Part shown: positions 10,288-18,290 of the stretch, piece after piece
Layout of the letters: every line of letters starts with the position of its first letter
Numbering within the stretch: position 1 is the first letter of the stretch
Source of the DNA: Pontibacter sp. G13
Lineage (GTDB): Bacteria > Bacteroidota > Bacteroidia > J057
DNA: 64,000 nucleotides
Reading direction: 5' to 3'
Assembly: GCF_031851795.1 (NCBI RefSeq)
Contig: NZ_CP134696.1
Span: 868,001 to 932,000 of the forward strand
Translations under genes and position numbers: made by a program
Notes under the pieces: generated by a model
The model's database searches: none
The model's input: the letters and a program-made list of their open reading frames with translations, nothing else
Told to the model about the DNA's origin: nothing

Positions 10288-10304
10288 TGTGGCAAAATGC
10301 CACA
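10288..10304. promoter_or_regulatory. Palindromic operator 2 (TGTGGCA-N3-TGCCACA)
   Basis: TGTGGCAAAATGCCACA has seven-base arms and the same core as operator 1. It overlaps the most upstream possible start codon (GTG at 10289) of the regulator gene, which makes that start doubtful. Confidence 0.7.
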
Positions 10305-11053
10305 ATTGGTTTCATCCTCAATTGGCACTCTTGGACATCTATCAATATTTACAGCAAGCCTCCGAATGGTATCTCCCCCATGTATCGGTGGATATCACGA
10401 TCATTGGGTTTCAGGAAGGGACGCTCAAAGTGCTCCTGCTGGACAGTGGGGAAAAATGGACGCTGCCAGGTGGGTACATTGGCAAGGAGGAGTCTATGAA
10501 TGATGCAGCCGTTCGGGTATTGGAAGATCGAACGGGGCTGACGGGACAGTATCTGAAGCTGTTTCAGGTGTTTGGGGACAAATCGAGGAATTTCAAGGAG
10601 GACATTCGCGAGATGTTCCGGCAGCAAGGCTTTGAGTGGAAAGAGGATCTCTGGATCAATGATCGGTACATTTCGATGGCTTACTATGCGCTTGTGGATC
10701 TCGATCAAGTGCATCCTACCGGGGGAAAAATGAACCAGCCCCACGCTTGGCACGACCTGAATGATCTGCCGCCCATGTGGATGGATCATGCCCAGATTGC
10801 GCAAGGAGCTTTGGAACAACTCAAACGAGACATCACCATCGAGCAAATCTCCTTCAATCTCCTTCCCGAGGAATTTACCATGCCGCAGTTGCATCGCCTC
10901 CACGAGACCATCTTGGACAAGAAATTGGAACGAAGCCGTTTCCAGAAAAAGATGCTGGCACTCAACCTATTTGAACGCCTGCCAAAACTCAAGGAAGACG
11001 TTCCGCATCGGAAACCCTATTTATACCGAATCAAAGACGCGGATGATCATTGA
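10289..11053 (+). CDS. Nudix-family transcriptional regulator (NrtR/AraR-like)
   Basis: The N-terminal half is a Nudix fold (HVSVDITIIGF, WTLPGGYIGKEES) and the C-terminal ~90 residues are a winged helix (FTMPQLHRLHETILD, then SRFQKKMLAL), the NrtR arrangement. The Nudix box is degenerate: the RE of the REUXEE motif is RV, so hydrolase activity is probably lost and the domain likely senses a ligand. In Bacteroides this family includes the arabinose regulator AraR. The gene is divergent from the GH3 gene with two palindromes between them. The start is uncertain: GTG 10289 lies inside operator 2, and TTG 10322 is an alternative; no ATG fits. It probably controls the neighbouring glycosidase genes and itself (inference). 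Confidence 0.82.
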   Translation: MAKCHNWFHPQLALLDIYQYLQQASEWYLPHVSVDITIIGFQEGTLKVLLLDSGEKWTLPGGYIGKEESMNDAAVRVLEDRTGLTGQYLKLFQVFGDKSRNFKEDIREMFRQQGFEWKEDLWINDRYISMAYYALVDLDQVHPTGGKMNQPHAWHDLNDLPPMWMDHAQIAQGALEQLKRDITIEQISFNLLPEEFTMPQLHRLHETILDKKLERSRFQKKMLALNLFERLPKLKEDVPHRKPYLYRIKDADDH

Positions 11054-11077
11054 AGGGAAAGTCTTGTCCCATGAAGG

Positions 11078-11290
11078 TGCGGCTGTCGTGCGCGGCGTAA
11101 GCTGTCTGGCGTGTTCAGTCGGTGGAAGCTCATCGAATTTCGGCAGAAAATAGCGATTTGACCCTGATTCCATTTCAGGCGATTCATCGATTACTCCGAC
11201 CGAGCGACCAGCGAGCACAGAAGGCAGCGACCCTGCGACTCAGTGATCCAAGCGCATCCATGTTCCCAAGCACGCAGGGATACGCCCAAA
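11078..11290. repeat. Copy 1 of a dispersed intergenic repeat
   Basis: The segment contains GGTGCGGCTG near its left end and CGAGCGACCAGCGAGC at 11200-11215, plus a tail with ACGC..GGGATACGCCCAAATCC. The same blocks in the same order occur at about 37306-37480. No gene is supported in the 250 bases between the Nudix regulator and the SDR gene. Confidence 0.55.
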
Positions 11291-11304
11291 TCCCTATACC
11301 AAGC

Positions 11305-12036
11305 CTAGGCATCTTGTTGGGTATCCGCAATCACAATCTCTCGCAAGGAAACCGATTGCGGCAGCTCATAGGCAAATTGGATGGTACGAGCCACATCGAG
11401 CGCCGTGATATTGGTGGCCCCCACTGATTCCTTCCATTCGTTGTAGCCCTTAATGATATTGGAATCTGTTGTATGGCCCAGCAATTCGGTTTCTACAGCT
11501 CCGGGACAGATATGCAACACCCTTACGTTGTGTGCAGCCAGCTCAGCACGAGCCACTTGAGAGAGTCCCACCACGCCGTATTTGCTCGCGCAATAAGCTC
11601 CATGATTGGCAAAAGGCTGTAGCCCCGCGATGGAGGCGACATTGATGATGGTTCCTGTCTTGCGCTCCTTCATGCCCGGCATCACAATCTGCATCCCGTT
11701 GAGCACGCCAAGGACATTCACGTCCATCATCAACTTCCACTCCTGAGGATTTTGCGAGGCGATATCTCCCAGCATCATGACTCCTGCATTGTTGACGAGC
11801 AGATCCGTTGGCCCAAACTCTGCTTCTGCTTCCAACACTGCCGCCTCGAACCCCACACGGTCGGTGACATCCACTTTGCGACATACAGTATGGGGGAGTT
11901 CTAGGGCTTCCATTTTCTCTAGCCTTCGTGCCAATAACAAGAGCGGATGTCCAGCTTCGGCAAACAACTTGGCCATCTCCCTGCCAAATCCAGAACTAGC
12001 CCCCGTGATCACCACCAATTTGCGCTCCATATTCAT
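11305..12036 (-). CDS. Short-chain dehydrogenase/reductase (SDR)
   Basis: This is a classical SDR of about 243 residues. It has the NAD(P)-binding TGASSGFG near the N-terminus, the NNAG motif, the catalytic Ser in NVASIAG, and YCASK (Tyr-X3-Lys). It resembles the YdfG/serine-3-dehydrogenase group that reduces or oxidises small hydroxy compounds in the cytoplasm. The open frame extends a further 84 codons upstream, but that part overlaps the divergent GNAT gene and looks non-coding, so I start at the Met at 12036; the Met at 12030 is equally possible. Substrate unknown. Confidence 0.88.
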   Translation of the reverse strand: MNMERKLVVITGASSGFGREMAKLFAEAGHPLLLLARRLEKMEALELPHTVCRKVDVTDRVGFEAAVLEAEAEFGPTDLLVNNAGVMMLGDIASQNPQEWKLMMDVNVLGVLNGMQIVMPGMKERKTGTIINVASIAGLQPFANHGAYCASKYGVVGLSQVARAELAAHNVRVLHICPGAVETELLGHTTDSNIIKGYNEWKESVGATNITALDVARTIQFAYELPQSVSLREIVIADTQQDA

Positions 12037-12206
12037 CTGATTGATTCGTTGAGTGAGGGAATCCAATTCCAGAATTCCACTCATCCAATTGCAATCATGA
12101 AGCGGATCAAATTGTTTTCCGATCCTTTTTCCAGCAGGAATTCCGCCTAGCCATGGTTGTTGCGTTGGCCGAATTCCCCGTATCTTGACAACCTGATCCA
12201 AACCGC

Positions 12207-12662
12207 ATGAACCCACAAATCTCCCTCGTTGAACCCGATGATTATCCTGAACTGGTGGCAGTTTGGGAAGATTCCGTCCGAGCGACACACGACTTTTTAC
12301 AGGAAGCAGATATTCAATATTTCAAGCCCCTCATTCTAAACACCTACTTGGATGCTGTCGAATTGAGATGCGTGAAGGATGCTCAAGGAAGCATTTTGGG
12401 CTTTTCGGGGGTAGCAGAGGGGAATTTGGAAATGCTCTTCATCCATTCAGAGGCGCGCGGACAAGGAATCGGCAAAGCATTGCTGAATCACGCCATCGAA
12501 GCCTTGCTGGTGCGCAAAGTCGATGTCAACGAGCAAAACGACCAGGCCCTGGGATTTTACCTGCATGCGGGCTTTCGGATCGTCTCTCGCTCAGAGCGCG
12601 ATGCATCGGGAAAACCTTACCCCATTCTCCACATGGAATTGAACATGGATCATAAAGCCTAG
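12207..12662 (+). CDS. GNAT-family N-acetyltransferase
   Basis: This is a 151-residue acetyltransferase with the acetyl-CoA pyrophosphate-binding segment EARGQGIGKALL (RxxGxG/A motif) and the following NEQNDQALGFYLHAGF block. It would transfer an acetyl group from acetyl-CoA to a small amine or protein N-terminus; the acceptor is unknown. The stop codon is seven bases before the next start, so it is likely co-transcribed with the membrane protein gene that follows. Confidence 0.88.
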   Translation: MNPQISLVEPDDYPELVAVWEDSVRATHDFLQEADIQYFKPLILNTYLDAVELRCVKDAQGSILGFSGVAEGNLEMLFIHSEARGQGIGKALLNHAIEALLVRKVDVNEQNDQALGFYLHAGFRIVSRSERDASGKPYPILHMELNMDHKA

Positions 12663-12669
12663 TCCCGTT

Positions 12670-13362
12670 ATGAATCCGTTTTTCGAATTTCCTCCTGCAG
12701 CAAGACGCAGGTTCTACGGTAAGCTAGCAGGGCTGATGCTGCTCTCCTATCTACCCTTTGTGGGATTGATCTGGGCAATTGGCGTCCAAGGGGTACCCTT
12801 TTTGCTGATGTTTATGGCGATCAGCTTCACGATTGTGGCGCCATTTTTCGATGTACCCAATTTGGTCCAGGCGGGGACTTTGCGCTATCATTCGAAGTTT
12901 CTGCTATCAGAGCTCAAGAAAAGTGGAGATTTGGCGCTTCATGCGGGATCGCTGTTTGACTATTATTTCACATTTCGGGCTCATCCCGACATTCCCAATC
13001 GGACTGCATTCATTCTGAAGGATCAATTGGAGGGATTGCTTGCTTTGCTGGAAGCCTATCAGAATCATCCCGAGCGACGCATTTTTTGGACCACGCATTT
13101 CGTCAGTGATCGAAACGCCCAACGATTAGGTTTTCAGCGTGTCCCCATCGACGGAGTCCAAAGTATCATCTTGATTTTTAACTACTTCAACCTGATGCTC
13201 GCCGCTTCCATTGCCAAGCAGAAATGGGTGGCCCCCAACCTTTCGGAGACCAAATCTTTTGAGACCACAGTCGGTGAATTACAGGAAAAATCGGACCGCA
13301 TTCGTTCTGCCCTTGCTACGCTGAGTAGATCTACACTGGTCCATACTGAGGATCGGACATAA
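12670..13362 (+). CDS. Conserved hypothetical membrane protein
   Basis: The 230-residue protein has two close hydrophobic segments at residues ~20-40 and ~43-62, then a soluble part with no motif I recognise. The hydrophobic pair followed by a cytosolic domain suggests an inner-membrane anchor. It follows the GNAT gene after seven bases and is terminated by a hairpin shared with the convergent gene. No function can be assigned. Confidence 0.75.
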   Translation: MNPFFEFPPAARRRFYGKLAGLMLLSYLPFVGLIWAIGVQGVPFLLMFMAISFTIVAPFFDVPNLVQAGTLRYHSKFLLSELKKSGDLALHAGSLFDYYFTFRAHPDIPNRTAFILKDQLEGLLALLEAYQNHPERRIFWTTHFVSDRNAQRLGFQRVPIDGVQSIILIFNYFNLMLAASIAKQKWVAPNLSETKSFETTVGELQEKSDRIRSALATLSRSTLVHTEDRT

Positions 13363-13365
13363 TGG

Positions 13366-13389
13366 AAAAGCGTCCCGAAGGACGCTTTT
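13366..13389. terminator. Bidirectional terminator
   Basis: AAAAGCGTCC and GGACGCTTTT pair around a CGAA tetraloop, with A and T runs on both sides. It sits between the ends of two convergent genes and can serve both. Confidence 0.85.
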
Positions 13390-13395
13390 GAGAAA

Positions 13396-14133
13396 TTATT
13401 GGGTTTGAGCAGGTGTGTAAGTGAACACCTGATCATAGGAGAGCATGCTCCAAGCGGGGGTCTTTCCCTGAATCAGTTGGAGGAAAGGATTTCCGGCACT
13501 GTCCAATTCGAAGTTCTGAACCCTTCCCATAAATCCAGCGCTTTGCCACGGGACCTCGCTCCATACCACCTCACCTTCGGGCTTGCGTCCGACCATATTG
13601 ACGATCCCGGTCCAATCGAAGGGCTGGTCCACGAGCTTTTCCACCTGTAGATTCAGGCGACCAGCACCAAGGCGAATGTCTCCGATCCGGACGTCACCTT
13701 CATCCCGAATGTTCATTTCAGAATTGACCGAGTAGGGAAAACCGTAATGACGTCCCATGGCCGCTTGGACGATTTCAGAATCGGTATTGCCCCACAAGGC
13801 GATACGTCCCGTAGCTCCATTGGCACTGGCATAGCCTTCCACATCCACCACGAGAAAGGCGATTTGGAAGATCGGCAGCCCATAGATTTTCCGCGTAGTG
13901 TACATTTCCAAGGAAAGGACTGCTTGACCTTGTTCATTGGTTTGGAGGGAAAAGGGCTCGGGAATCAGGGGAGCCACCTCCGATGGATCAAGGTGAAACA
14001 CGGCCATCATGAATTGATCCGATTGGACGAGGTAGGGAGGCTGATACAGGGAATCTGCGGAAAATTGTTGGGCCCAAGAATGGGTACTCACCCAGAGGAG
14101 CATCATCGCCGTAAGGCTTATGCTTTTCAACAT
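13396..14133 (-). CDS. Exported acetoacetate-decarboxylase-like protein
   Basis: With the start at 14133 the protein has a clear signal peptide (MLKSISLTAMMLLWVSTHSWAQ) and about 245 residues in total. The body resembles the acetoacetate decarboxylase (ADC) superfamily fold: a VAPLIPEPF segment, repeated beta strands, and YGFPYSVNSEM. A catalytic Lys equivalent to that of true ADC is not obvious, so it may be a non-enzymatic or divergent member. A longer open frame up to 14337 overlaps the next gene and is unlikely to be translated. The export signal is unusual for this fold, which is normally cytoplasmic. Confidence 0.65.
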   Translation of the reverse strand: MLKSISLTAMMLLWVSTHSWAQQFSADSLYQPPYLVQSDQFMMAVFHLDPSEVAPLIPEPFSLQTNEQGQAVLSLEMYTTRKIYGLPIFQIAFLVVDVEGYASANGATGRIALWGNTDSEIVQAAMGRHYGFPYSVNSEMNIRDEGDVRIGDIRLGAGRLNLQVEKLVDQPFDWTGIVNMVGRKPEGEVVWSEVPWQSAGFMGRVQNFELDSAGNPFLQLIQGKTPAWSMLSYDQVFTYTPAQTQ

Positions 14134-14300
14134 GTGGAATGATTGAAATGGGAAATTAAGCCTGCTTACAAGTTCGAAGAGAGCTTGAGAAAAGCAGTTC
14201 ATTTTACCTGTCTGAGTCACCTTTGCACCGAAGCTAGGAATTTTCGATACACGCTGCAATTGCTCCAAGCGTTTTCTTCGAACAGCGATTTCGACCGAAC

Positions 14301-15023
14301 CTATGGAAAGCGAATCTGGCCAGTCTTGGGATCGCACACCACCTGAAACGGCACCTCATCCAGCGGCATGAAGATGCCCCTAGCGAGGATCTCAATCACC
14401 TTCAGATCGGGATTGTAGGAAATGCTTCCATCCGATTGTTGCAGGCAAGCAATGCCATGCAAATTGGTGGAGTCTGATCCCCATTCGACCTTGGAAACGG
14501 CAAATCTATACACATTCGGACTCATGGCACTCCGACACGCTGGATGGAGTACTTGAGGGATGTCCGTAGCAAATTCAACTCCGACCTCATCCATCGAACC
14601 CATATACACAGATGCAGAATCGGGCTTCGAAAGCGAAAATGTCATCGCCCCACGAATATACTTCCTATCCCCAGCTCGACGCACGTTGAAAGCGCCACAA
14701 CATTCATTGTAGGAAAACTGAATGTGGGCGGGTTCAGAAATACGCGTGATCAAGGTGTCCACATTGGCCTGCCGATATCCTCGATAATAGATCGTATCGA
14801 GCTTGTTGGGAATAATGGGGATGCGAACGGGTGGGAGTCCAATGCTCAATTTCTGTCCCCGAATCACCCACGTCTGACTCCTTATCCTGATAGCCACTGG
14901 GTCATCCGGATTCAAGTTTGTGCGTAGGTAAATTGTCGAATCCACTGAGAATGTGGCGTATGACTGAGCGAACCCGAAGACCACAATTCCCATCAAACAC
15001 AAGATGAGAAAACAACTTTTCAT
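14301..15023 (-). CDS. Exported hypothetical protein
   Basis: The 240-residue protein has an N-terminal signal peptide ending at FAQ (residue ~19). A central ECCGAFNVRRAG segment holds two adjacent cysteines, and CRSA and CLQQ further on add more, suggesting disulfides outside the cytoplasm. I do not recognise a family. The gene stands alone between the ADC-like gene and alkB. Confidence 0.7.
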   Translation of the reverse strand: MKSCFLILCLMGIVVFGFAQSYATFSVDSTIYLRTNLNPDDPVAIRIRSQTWVIRGQKLSIGLPPVRIPIIPNKLDTIYYRGYRQANVDTLITRISEPAHIQFSYNECCGAFNVRRAGDRKYIRGAMTFSLSKPDSASVYMGSMDEVGVEFATDIPQVLHPACRSAMSPNVYRFAVSKVEWGSDSTNLHGIACLQQSDGSISYNPDLKVIEILARGIFMPLDEVPFQVVCDPKTGQIRFP

Positions 15024-15143
15024 GACGATGGAACAATTCGTTTTTCATGAAATGTGGAATGAGGAAAAGGATACAGTGGGGATGTGAAAATCGAGCATTT
15101 TGGGCCCGAAAACAGCCTGATGAATGCGGGATTCCCTAATCAT

Positions 15144-15659
15144 TCAGCCTTTGATCAATCGAAAGGTCAGGCTCATCCGGCCATCCTGCACATCTGCTTT
15201 GGGGATGGCATGCTGCCAAATCTCCTGAGCCTCCTGCGTCATGTAGATCATCGATCCCGCTGGGAGTGGATAGTCGTGCTTGAGGTCTTTGTCGGAGATT
15301 TTGCGGAATCGGAGCGTTCGGGTAGCCCCCAGTGAAATGATCGCCACGCCTGTATCCACCTCCAAGATATCGGTCTGGTCTGAATGCCAACCCATGGTGG
15401 ACTTGCCGTCCAGATAGTAGTTTATGAGGCAATTATTCGGACGAAATCCCAGCGTTTCCTCAAGTTGATCGAGCATGAATTTTATACCGGGGGGAAAGGG
15501 TGCTTCTGGGTAGGTGATCTGAGAATAATTGTAGGGAACGCCAAAACTGGCGGTTTTGCGGGCGCGCATCCGCTCATCCCAGTTCACCGAGTGGAGCAAG
15601 TCGTCGAAAATGGTGGCGGGATCGGAAAGATAGTCTGGGTGAAAGGTAATGGGATTCAT
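15144..15659 (-). CDS. alkB: AlkB-type 2-oxoglutarate/Fe(II) dioxygenase
   Basis: The 171-residue protein has the full AlkB signature: the NYY segment, iron ligands His and Asp in GWHSD, the distal His in IWQHAI, and the 2-oxoglutarate Arg pair in RMSLTFR. AlkB enzymes remove alkyl groups (1-methyladenine, 3-methylcytosine) from DNA or RNA by oxidative demethylation. The short length fits the AlkB homologues that repair bases. I start at the Met at 15659; the open frame continues to 15770 but covers the upstream terminator. It lies after the FtsY terminator, so it probably has its own promoter. Confidence 0.88.
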   Translation of the reverse strand: MNPITFHPDYLSDPATIFDDLLHSVNWDERMRARKTASFGVPYNYSQITYPEAPFPPGIKFMLDQLEETLGFRPNNCLINYYLDGKSTMGWHSDQTDILEVDTGVAIISLGATRTLRFRKISDKDLKHDYPLPAGSMIYMTQEAQEIWQHAIPKADVQDGRMSLTFRLIKG

Positions 15660-15768
15660 GGTTTTGGGGGGAGGTGATGAAAGTTTCAGGTCCAATGAAA
15701 CACAGACAATGATTGTGCATAACGAGATCCTTTTATTCAGGTTCACCTCAAAGGCCCGCCTCCCCATC

Positions 15769-15799
15769 AAAAAAACCCCACAGCGCTAAGCCATGGGGT
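15769..15799 (-). terminator. Rho-independent terminator after ftsY
   Basis: Read on the minus strand, ACCCCA and TGGGGT pair around a 13-base loop and are followed by a run of T. It lies 38 bases downstream of the ftsY stop. Confidence 0.75.
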
Positions 15800-15836
15800 C
15801 TATCTTTTTCGCGAGCAGATGGAATCTACTCAGCGG

Positions 15837-16808
15837 CTATTTCGGTTGGTTGAACATCGAGTCCACGAATTCGCGGGCATCGAAGGTCTGGAGGTCGTCA
15901 GTGCCCTCCCCTACGCCAATGTATTTCACCGGAATCTTGAAGAGGTCTGATACACCGATCACTACGCCCCCCTTGGCAGTACCGTCGAGCTTGGTCAATG
16001 CCAGAGAAGAAACCTCCGTCGCCTCTGTAAATGCCTGCGCCTGATTGACCGCATTCTGACCCGTCGAGGCGTCCAGCACCAGTAGGACTTCGTGAGGTGC
16101 ACCGGGAATCACCTTGGTCATGGAACGCTTGATTTTGGAGAGCTCCGCCATGAGGTGCTTTTTGTTGTGAAGACGACCAGCAGTGTCCACCAATACGATG
16201 TCAGCACCAGATTTCACTCCTGCCTGCACAGATTCGTAGGCGACGGCACCGGGATCTGTATTCATGCCCTTGGAGTAGAAATCCACCCCTACGCGTTCAG
16301 ACCAGAGCTTGAGTTGATCTACCGCGGCAGCACGGAACGTATCCGCGGCACCGAGGAGGACCTTGTATCCTTTATTCTTCAGCTGATGGCTAAGCTTACC
16401 GATGGTGGTGGTTTTGCCGACACCGTTTACGCCGACGACCATGACCACGTAAGGCACCTTTTTGCCTTCGTGCTGTACTTCAGGAATCTCGAAGTAGTTG
16501 CGCGACTCGGGATGGTTTTCGAGGACCAATTGCTCGATCGTATCCTTGAGGAGAAAATCCAACTCCTTGGTGCTGGAATACTTTTCTTCTGCTGCGCGTT
16601 TCTCGATGCGTTCGATGATTTTGACGGTGGTCTTGACGCCGACATCACTGGCGATCAGCACCTCCTCCAAATCGTCGAGCACCTCATCGTCCACCTTGCT
16701 CTTCCCGACGATCGCTTTGCTCAATTTGGAGAAAAAGCCTTGCTTGGTCTTTTCCAGTCCTTTGTTGAGCTTATCTTTATTTTCTTTCTTCTTGAAAAAA
16801 TTCAGCAT
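15837..16808 (-). CDS. ftsY: Signal recognition particle receptor FtsY
   Basis: This is a 323-residue SRP-type GTPase with an N-terminal helical bundle and a GTPase domain: G1 GVNGVGKTT, the DTFRAAA insertion block, DTAGR, and TKLDG, plus the closing GVGEG and LQTFD. FtsY receives the SRP-ribosome complex at the inner membrane. The short basic N-terminus (MLNFFKKKEN) replaces the long acidic domain of E. coli FtsY, as is common in this phylum. I start at the Met at 16808 because the upstream extension to 16964 is not FtsY-like. Confidence 0.96.
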   Translation of the reverse strand: MLNFFKKKENKDKLNKGLEKTKQGFFSKLSKAIVGKSKVDDEVLDDLEEVLIASDVGVKTTVKIIERIEKRAAEEKYSSTKELDFLLKDTIEQLVLENHPESRNYFEIPEVQHEGKKVPYVVMVVGVNGVGKTTTIGKLSHQLKNKGYKVLLGAADTFRAAAVDQLKLWSERVGVDFYSKGMNTDPGAVAYESVQAGVKSGADIVLVDTAGRLHNKKHLMAELSKIKRSMTKVIPGAPHEVLLVLDASTGQNAVNQAQAFTEATEVSSLALTKLDGTAKGGVVIGVSDLFKIPVKYIGVGEGTDDLQTFDAREFVDSMFNQPK

Positions 16809-17007
16809 CCTTGGAAATTGAATCAATCGAATGACGGGCAAATATAGACAATTTGCCCTATTAATTGCATGATTCGTCCATCCAACGCTACGCCAGAGAG
16901 ATTCAATCGCCTTCGATTTCCAACACAACGGCCATCTTGGCGACTTTTCGCATAAAACCGTCATTCCCAGAGGTCAAAATGACACGATCCCGACATGGAC
17001 ACAGAGA

Positions 17008-18237
17008 TCATTGGGCTGATTCTGCAAGCGCTTGCGCGGCGATCCAGCTCCCTGTCCAAGCCGCCTGGAAATTGAAGCCTCCCGTGATCGCGTCAATGTC
17101 CAGCACCTCACCCGCAAAGTGTACATTTGGGAGAATTTTGCTGCCCATTGTCTTGAAATCCACCTCCTTCAAATCCACGCCTCCACAGGTGACAAACTCC
17201 TCTTTGAAGGTGCTTTTGCCATTCACTGGATATTGACCCCGGACCAATTCCTCCACCCAAGCAGAAATCTGCTTGTTGGTGATCTCGGCCCAACGTTGTT
17301 CGGGTTTGATGCCTACATATTCGCCCAAGGACTTCCACAACCGGCTCGGAAGGTCGAATTGGGCGTTGGACAAAATCTGCTTTTTGGGCTGACTGCTTCG
17401 GAGGTGCTGAAAATGGTCCTCCACTTGGCCAAACTTCCAGTCAGGAAGCCAGCACACTTCCAACTGAAACTGATAGTTGCAAGCTGCCAATGCGCGTGCT
17501 CCCCAAGCAGAAAGCTTTAGGACGGCTGGACCGCTCATCCCCCAATGTGTGATCAGCAAGGGCCCTTCATCCTTGAGTTTGGCGGTTTTGATGCGGACTT
17601 GCGCACGCGGAACCGACAACCCCATCAAGCCATCGATGCGACGATCTTTGATATTGAAGGTGAATAGGGAAGGAACAGGCGCTGCGATGGTGTGTCCCAA
17701 TTTTTCCAGCAGGTTCCAGATAGGCTGGGCAGCTCCCGGAGTGAAGACCACATGATCCGCCAGTAGTTCTCCCTTTTTGCCCAAATCGAGCCGCCATTTT
17801 CCCTCGGCACTCTGTGTCATATCCACCAATCGAGTCTGCTTCCGAATAGACACGCCGTACTTGTCCACTGAATTCACGAGGCAATCGATGATGGATTGGG
17901 AATTGTCCGAAGTGGGAAAAACACGGTTGTCCGGTTCGATCTTGAGGGGCACCCCTCGGGATTCAAACCACTCCATGGTATCTCCGGTCATGAATCGGGT
18001 GAACGGCCCAATCAGCGCTCGCTGCCCACGCGGATAATGCTTGCTGAGCTCTTTGGGCACGAAACAGCCGTTGGTGACATTGCATCGACCACCGCCCGAA
18101 ACTTTGACTTTTCCGAGGACCTGCTTGGCCTGTTCCAAGATGATGATTTCTGCCTCTGGAAGCAGCTCCGCGGTATTGGCTGCGCCGAAAAATCCTGCCG
18201 CTCCACCTCCCACAAATACGATAACCGGTTTTCCCAT
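17008..18237 (-). CDS. HI0933-family flavoprotein (YhiN-like oxidoreductase)
   Basis: The 409-residue protein begins with the dinucleotide-binding GGGAAGFFGA and carries the family hallmark GGGRCNVTN near residue 50. Later come a TPGAAQP segment and the C-terminal GEVLDIDAITGGFNFQ with AW..G. This is the HI0933/YhiN flavoprotein family, whose physiological reaction is not settled. The start at 18237 places the GGGAAG motif at the usual N-terminal distance. Upstream of the start lies the long tandem-repeat region. Confidence 0.92.
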   Translation of the reverse strand: MGKPVIVFVGGGAAGFFGAANTAELLPEAEIIILEQAKQVLGKVKVSGGGRCNVTNGCFVPKELSKHYPRGQRALIGPFTRFMTGDTMEWFESRGVPLKIEPDNRVFPTSDNSQSIIDCLVNSVDKYGVSIRKQTRLVDMTQSAEGKWRLDLGKKGELLADHVVFTPGAAQPIWNLLEKLGHTIAAPVPSLFTFNIKDRRIDGLMGLSVPRAQVRIKTAKLKDEGPLLITHWGMSGPAVLKLSAWGARALAACNYQFQLEVCWLPDWKFGQVEDHFQHLRSSQPKKQILSNAQFDLPSRLWKSLGEYVGIKPEQRWAEITNKQISAWVEELVRGQYPVNGKSTFKEEFVTCGGVDLKEVDFKTMGSKILPNVHFAGEVLDIDAITGGFNFQAAWTGSWIAAQALAESAQ

Positions 18238-18290
18238 GCCGCAAAAGTACAACATAAAGTTGTAGGCCTGCACCTACCAAGAATCCAATC

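Noticed and set aside
12037-12288. N-terminal extension of the SDR gene
   Set aside because: It overlaps the divergent GNAT gene and shows no similarity to SDR proteins; the NAD-binding motif sits at the normal distance from the internal Met.
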